DNA of 18,271 nt, taken from JBMYQA01 sp049600855 (lineage in GTDB: Bacteria > Bacteroidota > Bacteroidia > Cytophagales > Flammeovirgaceae). This document shows, piece after piece, positions 5,629 through 13,963 of the stretch (positions are counted from its first letter, which is position 1; each line of letters starts with the position of its first letter). The DNA is taken from positions 1 through 18,271 of the forward strand of contig JBMYQA010000106.1 in assembly GCA_049600855.1 (NCBI GenBank), written 5' to 3'. The notes beneath the pieces are model-generated. The model was not told the origin of the DNA. It was given only the letters and a program-made list of their open reading frames with translations, and did no database searches. Both the position numbers and the translations under genes were made by a program.

Positions 5629-7969
5629 AGCTTTGTTGAATTAGCCGATTAAAATCACGGATAAAACCTTGAATATCAGCTGGTTTAAATTGGGTATGGG
5701 CACTTTTTACATCTACCCACAAATTGGGCAAACCATTCCCACCGAGTACATTGACCACAAAAAGGTAACGCATGAGCTTCGGGTCTAAGGGTTTGGGAGT
5801 GATGGCAAAGTCGGGAAACTTCGTACGACTTACAATGCGATCTAAATTAAACACCACGTCACAAGACTCTTGTGTTTGATGTGCACTCTTTAAGCAGTTT
5901 TCGAAGGTATCAAACTTCGTATAAGTTGTGATTTGCAGTGCTGTTTCATTTCCTTGTTCGCGCCCATTTCCCGCTTTGATTCGCGTAGTCACTGGATTTC
6001 CAACATGCAAGGCTTCGCGATCATGTGCAATATTTTTCTGAAATGCCCAAGCCATAGCCCCCATTAGAAAAGCTAGCGATTGGGTTTTATGGCTTTTCGC
6101 AACTTTCCGCAATTGTGAAAAACTCCGTGGTATCGAAAAGCTTTCCTGCTCCTTTAGGTAAAAATATGCTGGCTCTGGCAAAGCACTTACATTTTTGGAT
6201 GCTCCCCATCCTTCATAGTCGGGCAAGGGTTTGCCTTGTGTCAGTGCATCATACGTCTGAAATAATTGATCAATCCACATCGCCAATGCCCAAGCATCCA
6301 GAAACTTACGATTTGTCATGAAAGCCACCTGTTTGGCAAAGCCTTTTTCCTCGATGACGCTCAGGGCAATAGCGGTGGTTAAATCTTGGTTGATAAACTG
6401 CTCAAAAAAAGCGGAAGTATCATCAACATCGTTTGCCGAGCAAATCGTTAACCCTTCAGCTAAACCGCTATAAATCAGTTGGGTAGCTAGTTGCAGGTAG
6501 CGAAATGCAATTTGCAAGGTATCTACTTTCAAATGCCCCTTCACGGCTAGTTGGGTTCCTAGATTAAATGGCACAGGAGGCAAATCCTTCTCCAATACGG
6601 TTTTACTTAAATCAGTTGGAGATTTTGAGGGAAAGTAGCCAAAAGCTTTTAAGGTAATGGCACATTTTTTAAACTTTTTCTTGATCCTTTCCAGTACCTC
6701 AGGCGTGTGCGCGGTTGACAGAAAACAGGTTTTTCCTTCCCAAATATAAAGTCCTTCTAACACCAACTGATGAAAGTAAAACTTCGCTGTGCTTGGCGTT
6801 TCAATGCGAAAGAGCGAGCCAAAATTGGACAGGCGAATGGGAATTTCTGCTGCATGCATCCAAGCATTTACTTCTTCCACAAAATCGTCTGTTTGCTGAT
6901 TCAGTTGCTGGCAAATTTGTTCTCCTTTTTCTAACATCACATCCACTACGGCATTTGCAGCGGCCATGGTGAGCGGATGATTGCAAAATGTTCCCGCAAC
7001 AAATGTTCGTTTTGCATGTGGCAAGGACTCATCGCCATATTGCCATTGTCCGCCATCAATCAAATCCAAATACTCCGCTTTTCCGCCTACAATGCCAATG
7101 GGCATCCCTCCGCCAATAACTTTTCCATACGTCACCATATCCGCTTCCACCTCAAAATAAGCCTGTGCTCCTTTGGGATGAATCCGAAATCCCGTAATCA
7201 TCTCATCAAAAATGAGGGCGATGTTATGGACTTGGGTAATTTGTCGCAATTTTTGGTGGAACTCCTTCGGCTGGCACGCAGGGTTTCTACTTTGAACAGG
7301 CTCGTTGAGTACAGCGGCAATTTCATCGGCGTGTGTTTCGATAAAGGTCAATGAGGCTTCATCGTCAAAATCTAACAAATACGTATCCGCTTGACTCGAT
7401 GCTGGAATGCCTGGGATTAAAGCCAAAGGCTGCCCCGTCATGGGATTGGTTTTGAACACTAAAGTGGCATCGTTGTGTCCATGATAGGCCCCTTTGAATA
7501 CAACAATTTTCGATTTATTGGTATAGGCTCTAGCTAAACGAATTGCAACCATAATCGCTTCCGTCCCACTATTGAAGAAGGAAAAGCGCTCCATGCCTGT
7601 CAGCTTCGCCAGTTTATTGGCTAAGTCGAACATGCTTTCATGATAAGGCCCTAAGCCCCAAGCCGCTTGATTGGCTTTTTCAAGCGCGTGAGTAATAAAT
7701 TCGGGATGATGCCCAAATAGGTGTACACCAAAACCCATCGAGATGTCATCGTAGGCATGTTCATCCATATCCTCAATTTGTGCGCCCTGACATGCTTTGG
7801 CAATGGGCGTATAGCAAAAAGCTTTGGATTTCAGGTTAATTCCTGAAATGCCACGATGATTGGTCAGATATTTTCGTTCTTTTTCGTTGTATTCTTTAGT
7901 AATTGAGGATCGATTATCTACCAATTTTTGCAAGTATGCTGCATAATATTTTTTCAAATTAGTCATCAT
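5615..7969 (-). CDS. Class III aminotransferase fused to a condensation-fold domain lacking HHxxxDG
   Basis: A 784-aa two-domain protein. Residues ~1-450 are a fold-type I, class III PLP aminotransferase of the glutamate-1-semialdehyde aminomutase branch: S-G-T-E-A (134-138), F-D-E-M (254-257, PLP Asp255) and the PLP lysine K283 in YGKVIGGGMPIG. The block MGFGVHLFGHHP (78-89) recalls the aminotransferase domains of iturin/mycosubtilin-type synthases, which aminate beta-ketoacyl thioesters. Residues ~463-784 match an NRPS condensation domain: FNLGTQLAVKGHLKVDTLQ (468-486), a LxxVAxxHxT-like helix (620-629), and HVGNPVTTR (655-663) followed by G-N-E. At the HHxxxDG position the sequence reads N-R-K-F-L-D-A (553-559), so the catalytic histidine is gone; the extreme N-terminus of a C domain is also missing. 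No adenylation or carrier domain is present. The gene overlaps the P450 stop by 4 nt (ATGATG; an alternative start lies one codon in). The likely role is amination of an acyl thioester or aldehyde held by the C-like domain (inference). Confidence 0.8.
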   Translation of the reverse strand: MMTNLKKYYAAYLQKLVDNRSSITKEYNEKERKYLTNHRGISGINLKSKAFCYTPIAKACQGAQIEDMDEHAYDDISMGFGVHLFGHHPEFITHALEKANQAAWGLGPYHESMFDLANKLAKLTGMERFSFFNSGTEAIMVAIRLARAYTNKSKIVVFKGAYHGHNDATLVFKTNPMTGQPLALIPGIPASSQADTYLLDFDDEASLTFIETHADEIAAVLNEPVQSRNPACQPKEFHQKLRQITQVHNIALIFDEMITGFRIHPKGAQAYFEVEADMVTYGKVIGGGMPIGIVGGKAEYLDLIDGGQWQYGDESLPHAKRTFVAGTFCNHPLTMAAANAVVDVMLEKGEQICQQLNQQTDDFVEEVNAWMHAAEIPIRLSNFGSLFRIETPSTAKFYFHQLVLEGLYIWEGKTCFLSTAHTPEVLERIKKKFKKCAITLKAFGYFPSKSPTDLSKTVLEKDLPPVPFNLGTQLAVKGHLKVDTLQIAFRYLQLATQLIYSGLAEGLTICSANDVDDTSAFFEQFINQDLTTAIALSVIEEKGFAKQVAFMTNRKFLDAWALAMWIDQLFQTYDALTQGKPLPDYEGWGASKNVSALPEPAYFYLKEQESFSIPRSFSQLRKVAKSHKTQSLAFLMGAMAWAFQKNIAHDREALHVGNPVTTRIKAGNGREQGNETALQITTYTKFDTFENCLKSAHQTQESCDVVFNLDRIVSRTKFPDFAITPKPLDPKLMRYLFVVNVLGGNGLPNLWVDVKSAHTQFKPADIQGFIRDFNRLIQQSYATA

Positions 7970-9273
7970 TGAAGCGCTGTGAGTCGTACTTGAATCGCTG
8001 ATGCTGGTCGCAGTGTGATGTAGGGATGGTAATTTACCGTTGTTTGATTGGTAATGCTCACTTCAAATTGCTGATACAAGTTAGCAAGAATAATTAGCAT
8101 TTCCACTATAGCCAAGCGTCCTCCAATGCATTGCCGAGGCCCCAAACCAAAAGGGAAATAGGCAGCGTCTGTAAAATTTAAGTTTTTATGGGCAAATCGG
8201 CTCGGTTTAAATGTGTTCGGATTTTCCCAATAACTTGCTAAGCGATGTACAATAAATGGAGAGATTAATACATTATCTTTTCGCTTCATGAATATATCCC
8301 CAATCTCCACGCGTTCATTCGCCATTCTTCCCATCAACCAAATTGGCGGATAAAGTCGAAGTGTTTCGTTAATCACTTGTTGGGTAAACGGAGTTTGTTG
8401 GAGCAGTTCGGCCATCGAACGCATCTGATCTAAATCCACTTTTAGCAGTTCTTCCCGCATTTCGAAAGCGATGGTCGGATTTCTACCTAACTCAATAAAT
8501 AACCAAGTGAGCGAAGTAGCTGTGGTTTCGTGTCCTGCTGCGATGAGTGTTTTGAATGCCGTTTTCATGGCTAAAACAGCTGACGTATCGGGATGCTTAT
8601 CCTGCGTGAAGTAATGGTAGATTAAGGCATTTTCATCTGGGTTTTCAAGGGATTTGACAGTCCAGTCTTGAATGAGTTGATCGTACTGCGCTCTTGATTT
8701 ATTAAATTTTAGGTTGGAGGATGTGGGAATGAATAAAGGCCAATTTATTGGAGCGATCACGCGTTTGTACGTTTCTTCAATCATGATTTCCATGGCCTCA
8801 GCAATCGCCTGTGTGTTTAAGCCCTCAACTTCGCCAAAAGTAACTTTGAAGATGAGCTGCAAGGTGATGTCCATCATCAAACGATTCAAGTTAATTTCAG
8901 TATTCACCCACTTTTCGTTTGATAAAATTTTCTTCAGTTCCACATGCATCGTATTCACCAAACCATCCATCACTTGAGGACGAAACAGTTGATTCGCCGC
9001 TTTTCGTTGCGTAAGCCATTTTTCTCCGTCCGTACTCACTAAGCCTTCCCCCAATGCCAATGAAGTAAAATATTGGGCTTGAGGGGTTTTGATGAATTTC
9101 TTTTGTTCATATACCAAAACTTGCTTAATCTCTTCCAATCCAATGATGTGATGAAAAGGAAGATGCGCCATCCCAAAGCTCGTAATCGCTGTTTTACTTT
9201 GAGTCTGCAAAAAAGCGATTGGGTCACGATAAAAGGCTTTTACATGTTGAATGTTGTTAAATAAGTTCCTCAT
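7966..9273 (-). CDS. Cytochrome P450, fatty-acid-hydroxylase-like
   Basis: A 435-aa P450 with all core motifs: C-helix W-x3-R (WLTQR, 86-90), I-helix oxygen-activation motif A-G-H-E-T-T (246-251), K-helix E-x-x-R (E303-R306 in NETLRLYPP) and the haem loop FPFGLGPRQCIG (373-384) with Cys382 as thiolate ligand. The P-P-I-W-L-M-G-R segment and the overall look resemble CYP4/CYP102-haem-domain-like fatty acid hydroxylases. No reductase is fused and none lies in the window, so electrons must come from an outside ferredoxin or flavodoxin system. There is no N-terminal membrane anchor. The gene begins 39 nt after the 1010-aa fusion gene and ends inside the start of the aminotransferase fusion. Probable role: hydroxylation of a fatty-acyl substrate, which could create the hydroxyl later sulfated (inference). 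Confidence 0.88.
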   Translation of the reverse strand: MRNLFNNIQHVKAFYRDPIAFLQTQSKTAITSFGMAHLPFHHIIGLEEIKQVLVYEQKKFIKTPQAQYFTSLALGEGLVSTDGEKWLTQRKAANQLFRPQVMDGLVNTMHVELKKILSNEKWVNTEINLNRLMMDITLQLIFKVTFGEVEGLNTQAIAEAMEIMIEETYKRVIAPINWPLFIPTSSNLKFNKSRAQYDQLIQDWTVKSLENPDENALIYHYFTQDKHPDTSAVLAMKTAFKTLIAAGHETTATSLTWLFIELGRNPTIAFEMREELLKVDLDQMRSMAELLQQTPFTQQVINETLRLYPPIWLMGRMANERVEIGDIFMKRKDNVLISPFIVHRLASYWENPNTFKPSRFAHKNLNFTDAAYFPFGLGPRQCIGGRLAIVEMLIILANLYQQFEVSITNQTTVNYHPYITLRPASAIQVRLTALQ

Positions 9274-9312
9274 TCCTGCGCAAGTTTGGGTATATAAAGT
9301 TTTTCGAACACG

Positions 9313-12300
9313 CTAATATGTCTTCATAAAATCTTCTTTAAATACCGTTTTCAACTTTGAAATGAATTCCTTCGCATTCGCTTTAGAAAACACCATTGGC
9401 GGCTTGATTTTCAGTACATTATGATCGCGCCCATCGGTGCTCATGAGTACGCCGAGTTCCTTCATCCGATTGGCTAGGTAAGCAGCGTGATCCGCTAAAG
9501 GCGCTTTGGCCTGATCCACCAACTCAACCCCTAGAAATAAGCCCTGCCCCCTCACCTCTCCAATAATTGGAAACTTGCGTTGAAGTCGTTTCAATTCTTT
9601 TTTCAGGTAATTTCCAACTTTTAACGCATTGGCTTGTAAGTCTTCTCTTTTGATCACGTTCAACACTTCCATGCCAATGGCACAGGAAACGGGGTTTCCT
9701 CCAAACGTGTTAAAATACTCCATGCCATTCGCAAATGCCTTAGCCACGGCTTGCGTACAAACCACGGCTGCTACAGGATGTCCATTTCCCAAAGGCTTAC
9801 CAATGGTGACGATATCGGGCACCACCTCATGCAGTTGAAATGCCCAAAACTGACTTCCTACACGTCCACAACCCGTCTGCACTTCATCGGCAATACATAA
9901 GCCACCAGCTGCTCTCACTTTTTCATAAGCAGCTGGTAAAAAACCTTCAGGTAACTCAATTTGACCGCCACAGCTAATGATACTTTCACAGATAAAGCCT
10001 GCCAGTCCGCTCCCTTTTGCCCGAATGGTATCAATGTGTTCTTGCACATGCTGCGCATACCGCTGACCTGTCCCCTTCCCTTGGTATTTTCCTCTGAATG
10101 CATCGGGTAAAGGCACGATATGCGTATGTGCTGGCGCACCTTTTCCTCCTTTGCCTTCAAACTTATAGGAACTCACTTCCACGCAAGCATTGGTATTTCC
10201 ATGATAGCCGACTTCCATGGCAATCATGTCTTTGTAACCCGTTGCCGTATAGCTCATTCGCAGTGCTAACTCATTGGCTTCACTCCCAGAGTTCACAAAA
10301 TGAACTACTGATAACTCAGGCGGAAAAGTCGCTAATAACTCCTGCGCAAAAGCATTGATATTTTCGTGCAAATACCTTGTGTTGGTATTCAAAACAGCCA
10401 TTTGCGCTTGCCCAGCTTGCACCACATCAGGGTGTTCATGCCCAACATGTGCCACATTATTTACCGTATCTAAATACTTTCGGCCATCACTTGCAATTAA
10501 ATAAGCCCCTGCTCCTCTTACCATTTTTAATGGCTGATCATAAGATAGGCTCATGCCTTTTCCCAAATGCTTTTTGCGATAGGCCATGAGTTCTTCTTCT
10601 TGAATGGCTTGTGGGAACTGCAAGGCCGCATCCTTAAATAATAAATTTGGATCAGGACAAATGCTTTTCCATACCGTTAGCTGATTCGGAAAGGCTACGC
10701 CAGGAAAGTTTTCGGTATTTCCCAACAAATCGAGCATCACTTGAAAATGAAGGTGAGGGACCCAATTTCCATTTTCATGATCTTCTCCCACATAGGCGAT
10801 CAAGCTTCCTTTCTTCACAACATCACCTAATTGATGCATGCTTAAGGTACTTTTTGTCAGGTGTCCATATAAAGTATAGAAAATTAACTTTTCGGTTACT
10901 CTGTGTTCTAAAATTAGCGTAGGCCCATAATCTTTATTGTAATCATTATTGTGAATGCAAACGACCGTTCCATCAAACAAAGCATGTATTGGTGTATTGC
11001 CATCTACCCAAAAATCAACGCCCAAGTGAACTGCTCGATATTCTGGCCCATTGTTCCCTTTTTTTTGGTAAGCATCTGTAATATAAAAGGGGCGTGTTTC
11101 TAAATAACCTCCTGAAATAATGGTATGGGGATGTTTTCGCTGTAGTTTATGAATCTTGTAGGCAGAAAGTTCATTATCAAGAAAGGTAGATTCGTGTCCT
11201 AGCCAAGTGCTGGATACGCTCATGTCTACGCGATGTGTATTTTGAAAATCAAGACTAGGAAATAAGTGATTGATGGAAACGGATTGTTGCGCTGCCCAGC
11301 TTTCAAAAGCTGCTTCATGTGGATGAGCTACTAAACCACAAGCTGCACGGAAAGCACAATAGGCATAGGTGGCATCAAGCTCCCGCCATTGTTTTAAAGC
11401 TTTCCAAGCGGGTTTTTCACTCACAAATAAATATTCATTTTCAGGTTCTTCCTGACGGTTAATTGCTGATTTAGTCACACTGATTAAGAGCCGAACGGCA
11501 ACTAATACGTATAGAGCTTCCAGCTCTTCGTCCAATAAAGGAAAGCTGCTGTGGTAGCCTTCCACAATGGGTAATGCAGCGGCTAATGCATCAGGTTTGT
11601 TCATCATGCCATAGGAAATGGCAATGGCGAGATCATTGATTTTCTGCGTGTAAATGGCATCTCCAAAGTCAATAATACTCCTTACTTGTGGATGTACCAG
11701 GTAATCATCTACGATAATATTATTGTCATTTGCATCATTATGAACGACTCCTTTTCTCAGTTTTTTATACCTTTTTTGAATGGTTTTAAACTTTTTCTTG
11801 AAATAGGAAACAATTTCTAATTGTTCACCTTCAAACAAATAGAAGTAAGCGTAGGTCCAAGCGGCTTGGGCAATGTCCCATTCAAAGGTTCGGTGTGCAT
11901 TGGGGTGATCAAAGCCTTCTAAAGCCTGATTAATTCGCCCCGCTTCCTTTCCCAAACTCCACAATAACTCAATACCTTGGGGGTTTACCTCCGACCAAAG
12001 TCTGCCATCTATCCAAGTTAATAAGCGAACTAATCGCTCATTTCCATCAATATCGGTAACCTTACTGATGAAGTTTTTCTCGCGATCAGGAACTGCTCTT
12101 GGTACCCGTAATTTGAGTTCACTGTTGGCAACGTGTTCCAACAACTGTTGCTGATATTGGATGTATTCTTCATCCGCATCAGGACGGCTTATTTTCAAAA
12201 TATAACTTCCTTGATCCGTATCAAGTCGGAAATTAAAATCAAGCTCTCCCGGTAATTTTTTTAGTTTACCAGTCAAATTGTAGAGATGTTTAGCAATCTC

Positions 12301-12345
12301 AGTAGCTTGAGTTTCATTAATCTGAATGGATGAATAATCTAACAT
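9313..12345 (-). CDS. Trifunctional APH-type kinase / M23 peptidase-like / class III aminotransferase (phospholyase-like)
   Basis: A 1010-aa three-domain protein. Residues ~1-345 are an aminoglycoside-phosphotransferase-fold small-molecule kinase with Brenner motif V-H-N-D-A-N-D-N-N (201-209, Asp204) and I-D-F-G-D (225-229). Residues ~400-565 are an M23 (LytM-like) domain with complete zinc residues H440-L-G-V-D444 and H531-L-H533, plus Y-G-H-L (493-496). Residues ~590-1010 are a class III aminotransferase: N-S-G-S-E-A (685-690), A-D-E-V-Q-T-G (819-825) and PLP lysine K850 in I-G-K-P-L-G-N-G-H-P. No signal peptide is present, which is unusual for M23. The C-terminal domain resembles ethanolamine-phosphate and phosphohydroxylysine phospholyases, and the N-terminal domain resembles hydroxylysine kinase. 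A kinase plus ammoniophospholyase would convert an amino alcohol to an aldehyde in two steps (inference). Similar fusions occur in other bacteria. It may lead the biosynthetic operon or be an independent gene. Confidence 0.85.
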   Translation of the reverse strand: MLDYSSIQINETQATEIAKHLYNLTGKLKKLPGELDFNFRLDTDQGSYILKISRPDADEEYIQYQQQLLEHVANSELKLRVPRAVPDREKNFISKVTDIDGNERLVRLLTWIDGRLWSEVNPQGIELLWSLGKEAGRINQALEGFDHPNAHRTFEWDIAQAAWTYAYFYLFEGEQLEIVSYFKKKFKTIQKRYKKLRKGVVHNDANDNNIIVDDYLVHPQVRSIIDFGDAIYTQKINDLAIAISYGMMNKPDALAAALPIVEGYHSSFPLLDEELEALYVLVAVRLLISVTKSAINRQEEPENEYLFVSEKPAWKALKQWRELDATYAYCAFRAACGLVAHPHEAAFESWAAQQSVSINHLFPSLDFQNTHRVDMSVSSTWLGHESTFLDNELSAYKIHKLQRKHPHTIISGGYLETRPFYITDAYQKKGNNGPEYRAVHLGVDFWVDGNTPIHALFDGTVVCIHNNDYNKDYGPTLILEHRVTEKLIFYTLYGHLTKSTLSMHQLGDVVKKGSLIAYVGEDHENGNWVPHLHFQVMLDLLGNTENFPGVAFPNQLTVWKSICPDPNLLFKDAALQFPQAIQEEELMAYRKKHLGKGMSLSYDQPLKMVRGAGAYLIASDGRKYLDTVNNVAHVGHEHPDVVQAGQAQMAVLNTNTRYLHENINAFAQELLATFPPELSVVHFVNSGSEANELALRMSYTATGYKDMIAMEVGYHGNTNACVEVSSYKFEGKGGKGAPAHTHIVPLPDAFRGKYQGKGTGQRYAQHVQEHIDTIRAKGSGLAGFICESIISCGGQIELPEGFLPAAYEKVRAAGGLCIADEVQTGCGRVGSQFWAFQLHEVVPDIVTIGKPLGNGHPVAAVVCTQAVAKAFANGMEYFNTFGGNPVSCAIGMEVLNVIKREDLQANALKVGNYLKKELKRLQRKFPIIGEVRGQGLFLGVELVDQAKAPLADHAAYLANRMKELGVLMSTDGRDHNVLKIKPPMVFSKANAKEFISKLKTVFKEDFMKTY

Positions 12346-12370
12346 GGGGCTTTATCTGGTAACAGTCGCC

Positions 12371-12439
12371 CAAATATCGGATGCAATTGGGAATCTATCT
12401 AATTTCATGTTAACTTCTTTGATTCCTTCCATGCAATTG
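12371..12439 (-). promoter_or_regulatory. Weak promoter and 9-bp direct repeats upstream of the trifunctional gene
   Basis: On the minus strand GATATTTG (12371-12378) matches TAnnTTTG except for the first base and would place a start about 20 nt before the ATG; no clear -33 TTTG is seen. ATGCAATTG occurs twice on the plus strand, at 12381-12389 and 12431-12439, exactly 50 bp apart, which could be a pair of regulator sites. The 135-nt gap after the MFS gene suggests a separate transcription unit starts here. Confidence 0.25.
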
Positions 12440-12480
12440 TTCATGTTGATAGTCTTGCTGATTGCCCAACCGAATTTTAA

Positions 12481-13854
12481 TTAACGATTCTCTTCTTTCA
12501 CAAAAGGAATAAACGTTTTGTACAAGACAAAAATTCCTAATAAAAAGTAGACGGTGAGTACCAAGGCGCTATCGCGCATGCTGGAAATATCAGAGATGAA
12601 ACCAAACGAAGCCGTACCAATGACAATCGCAACTTTTTCAGTCACATCATAAAAGCTAAAGAAAGAAGCCGTGTCTTCCGTACCTTTGGGCAAAAGCTTG
12701 GAATAGGTAGAACGCGATAAAGATTGAATACCGCCCATAGACATGCCCACAAAACAAGCCAAGATGTAAAATTGATTAGGCGTGTAGGTAAAGAATGCAC
12801 CAAAACAAATGCCTACCCACAATACTAACATGGTCATCAAGGAGAATTTATTTCCCTTCTTTTTCGAAATCCAAGCGAATAGATAAGCACCAGGAATGGC
12901 AATGATTTGTAAGATCAATACCAGCTTAATCATGGCTGCCGTATCCAATTGAATCTCTTTTTCACCAAACAAGGGAGCCAATACCATCACCGTTTGTACG
13001 CCCATGCTGTAAAAGAAAAAAGAACCTAAAAAGCCTTTTATGGTAGGCATCACCTTAATATTTCCCCAAGCTTTTTGTAATTCTTTGAAGCCCTTGGTAA
13101 ATAAATGCTTGCGGTCAATATCATGACTTACTGGCTTATCTTTCAAGATGAAAAATGGAATTTGGGCAAATACAACCCACCAAATGCCCACACATAAAAA
13201 CGATAGTTTAGTAGCCATTAATTTAAAATGGGCCGTTGCCTCTTTGGTTGCCTCAGCTTCTGCCAGTCCGCTGGCGATGAGCTCTTGAATTCTTCCATCC
13301 ACGTCAAAGAACAGTTGAGGCATTTCAATGGTAATGATGCTGATGATGAGCAAAATCACACTACCCAGGTAACCCAAAGAATAGCCTCGCGCACTGATGC
13401 TATCGAAACGGTCGGGCGTGGCAATTTCGGGGAGAAAGCCATTGTAAAACACCAAGGCTCCTGCATAACCTACACTGGCAAGGATGAAGTAGATGATGCC
13501 GTATTCAATATTTTCTCCTGTAAAAAAGTAGAGCGAAATACAGGAAAATCCGCCGATGTAGGTAAAGATTTGCATGAACAGCTTTTTCCTTCCACTGTAG
13601 TCTGCAACACCCGATAAAAGCGGTGAAAGCACTACAATAATGAGAAAGGAAAAGGAAACGGAATACGAGTAGAGGACATCATTTTTAATGGACATCCCAA
13701 AAAAATCTAGAATTTCTCCATCAAAGGCTGCTTCTGTAGCGCTTAGGAAATAAATGGGGAAAATAGCCGTGGTAATGGTGAGGTTATAAACCGAGTTTGC
13801 CCAGTCATAAAAAGCCCATGCGTTGAGCGTCCGTGGATTGTTCTTTTGTTCCAT
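12481..13854 (-). CDS. MFS transporter, UMF1 / Atg22-like family
   Basis: A 457-aa polytopic membrane protein. It begins MEQKNNPRTLNAWAFYDWAN, and the N-A-W-A-F-Y-D-W-A-N-S start of helix 1 is a hallmark of UMF1-family major facilitator transporters. The loop G-V-A-D-Y-S-G-R-K-K matches the MFS cytoplasmic motif between helices 2 and 3. About twelve hydrophobic helices follow, with a long charged central loop. The R-S-T-Y-S-K-L-L-P segment and the S-F-F-S-F-Y-D-V-T-E-K stretch in the C-terminal half are typical of the family. An upstream in-frame ATG at 13884 would add ten residues, but the promoter-like CATATTTG overlaps it, so the start at 13854 is preferred. The substrate is unknown for the family. 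Export of the operon product is possible but not supported by more than proximity. Confidence 0.85.
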   Translation of the reverse strand: MEQKNNPRTLNAWAFYDWANSVYNLTITTAIFPIYFLSATEAAFDGEILDFFGMSIKNDVLYSYSVSFSFLIIVVLSPLLSGVADYSGRKKLFMQIFTYIGGFSCISLYFFTGENIEYGIIYFILASVGYAGALVFYNGFLPEIATPDRFDSISARGYSLGYLGSVILLIISIITIEMPQLFFDVDGRIQELIASGLAEAEATKEATAHFKLMATKLSFLCVGIWWVVFAQIPFFILKDKPVSHDIDRKHLFTKGFKELQKAWGNIKVMPTIKGFLGSFFFYSMGVQTVMVLAPLFGEKEIQLDTAAMIKLVLILQIIAIPGAYLFAWISKKKGNKFSLMTMLVLWVGICFGAFFTYTPNQFYILACFVGMSMGGIQSLSRSTYSKLLPKGTEDTASFFSFYDVTEKVAIVIGTASFGFISDISSMRDSALVLTVYFLLGIFVLYKTFIPFVKEENR

Positions 13855-13881
13855 AAGGTTGATGATTTGCTGGCTTACCCA

Positions 13882-13913
13882 CAAATATGAACTTTTATAT
13901 ACGGACAGCCAAA
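13882..13913 (-). promoter_or_regulatory. Candidate Bacteroidota promoter for the MFS gene
   Basis: Reading the minus strand, TTTG (13913-13910) is followed by 20 nt and then CATATTTG (13889-13882), which matches TAnnTTTG at seven of eight defined or free positions. Transcription would start near 13876, about 20 nt before ATG 13854. This position excludes the upstream ATG at 13884 as the start. Confidence 0.5.
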
Positions 13914-13963
13914 CAAAAAACAGATTTGTCTACCGCTAATTATCTGAAATTAAAGGTAACCTG

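Larger units (their letters stand above)
1747..9273 (-). other. Putative carrier-less biosynthetic operon (P450 to sulfotransferase)
   Basis: Six minus-strand genes are arranged head to tail: P450, aminotransferase-condensation fusion, GNAT, HDO oxidase, desaturase, sulfotransferase. Junctions are a 4-nt ATGA overlap, a 14-nt overlap, a 4-nt ATGA overlap, a 6-nt gap and an 11-nt overlap, so one transcript with translational coupling is very likely. The left end is fixed by a convergent serine hydrolase. The 1010-aa fusion gene starts 39 nt upstream of the P450 side and may be the first cistron. No adenylation, ketosynthase, thioesterase or carrier protein is present. The enzyme mix points to tailoring of a fatty-acyl substrate (inference); the product is unknown. 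Confidence 0.7.

Noticed and set aside
5615..7969. Capnine/sulfonolipid biosynthesis assignment for the operon
   Set aside because: That route needs cysteate formation and an alpha-oxoamine-synthase-type PLP enzyme; the PLP enzymes here are class III aminotransferases and no cysteate synthase is present.
5615..12345. The two class III aminotransferases as a recent tandem duplication
   Set aside because: Their active-site surroundings differ (YGKVIGGGMPIG versus IGKPLGNGHP) and they belong to different branches, so they are not recent copies.
12352..12444. 30-aa minus-strand ORF ending just before the trifunctional gene
   Set aside because: Considered as a leader peptide, but it has no amino-acid run, no visible attenuator structure and no clear ribosome-binding site; chance ORF is the simpler reading.
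13228..13617. 129-aa plus-strand ORF antisense to the MFS gene
   Set aside because: It is the complement of helix-coding sequence; no recognisable domain and no start signals.
13855..13884. Upstream ATG for the MFS transporter
   Set aside because: The family starts at M-E-Q-K-N before the F-Y-D-W-A-N motif, and the promoter-like CATATTTG overlaps the upstream ATG.
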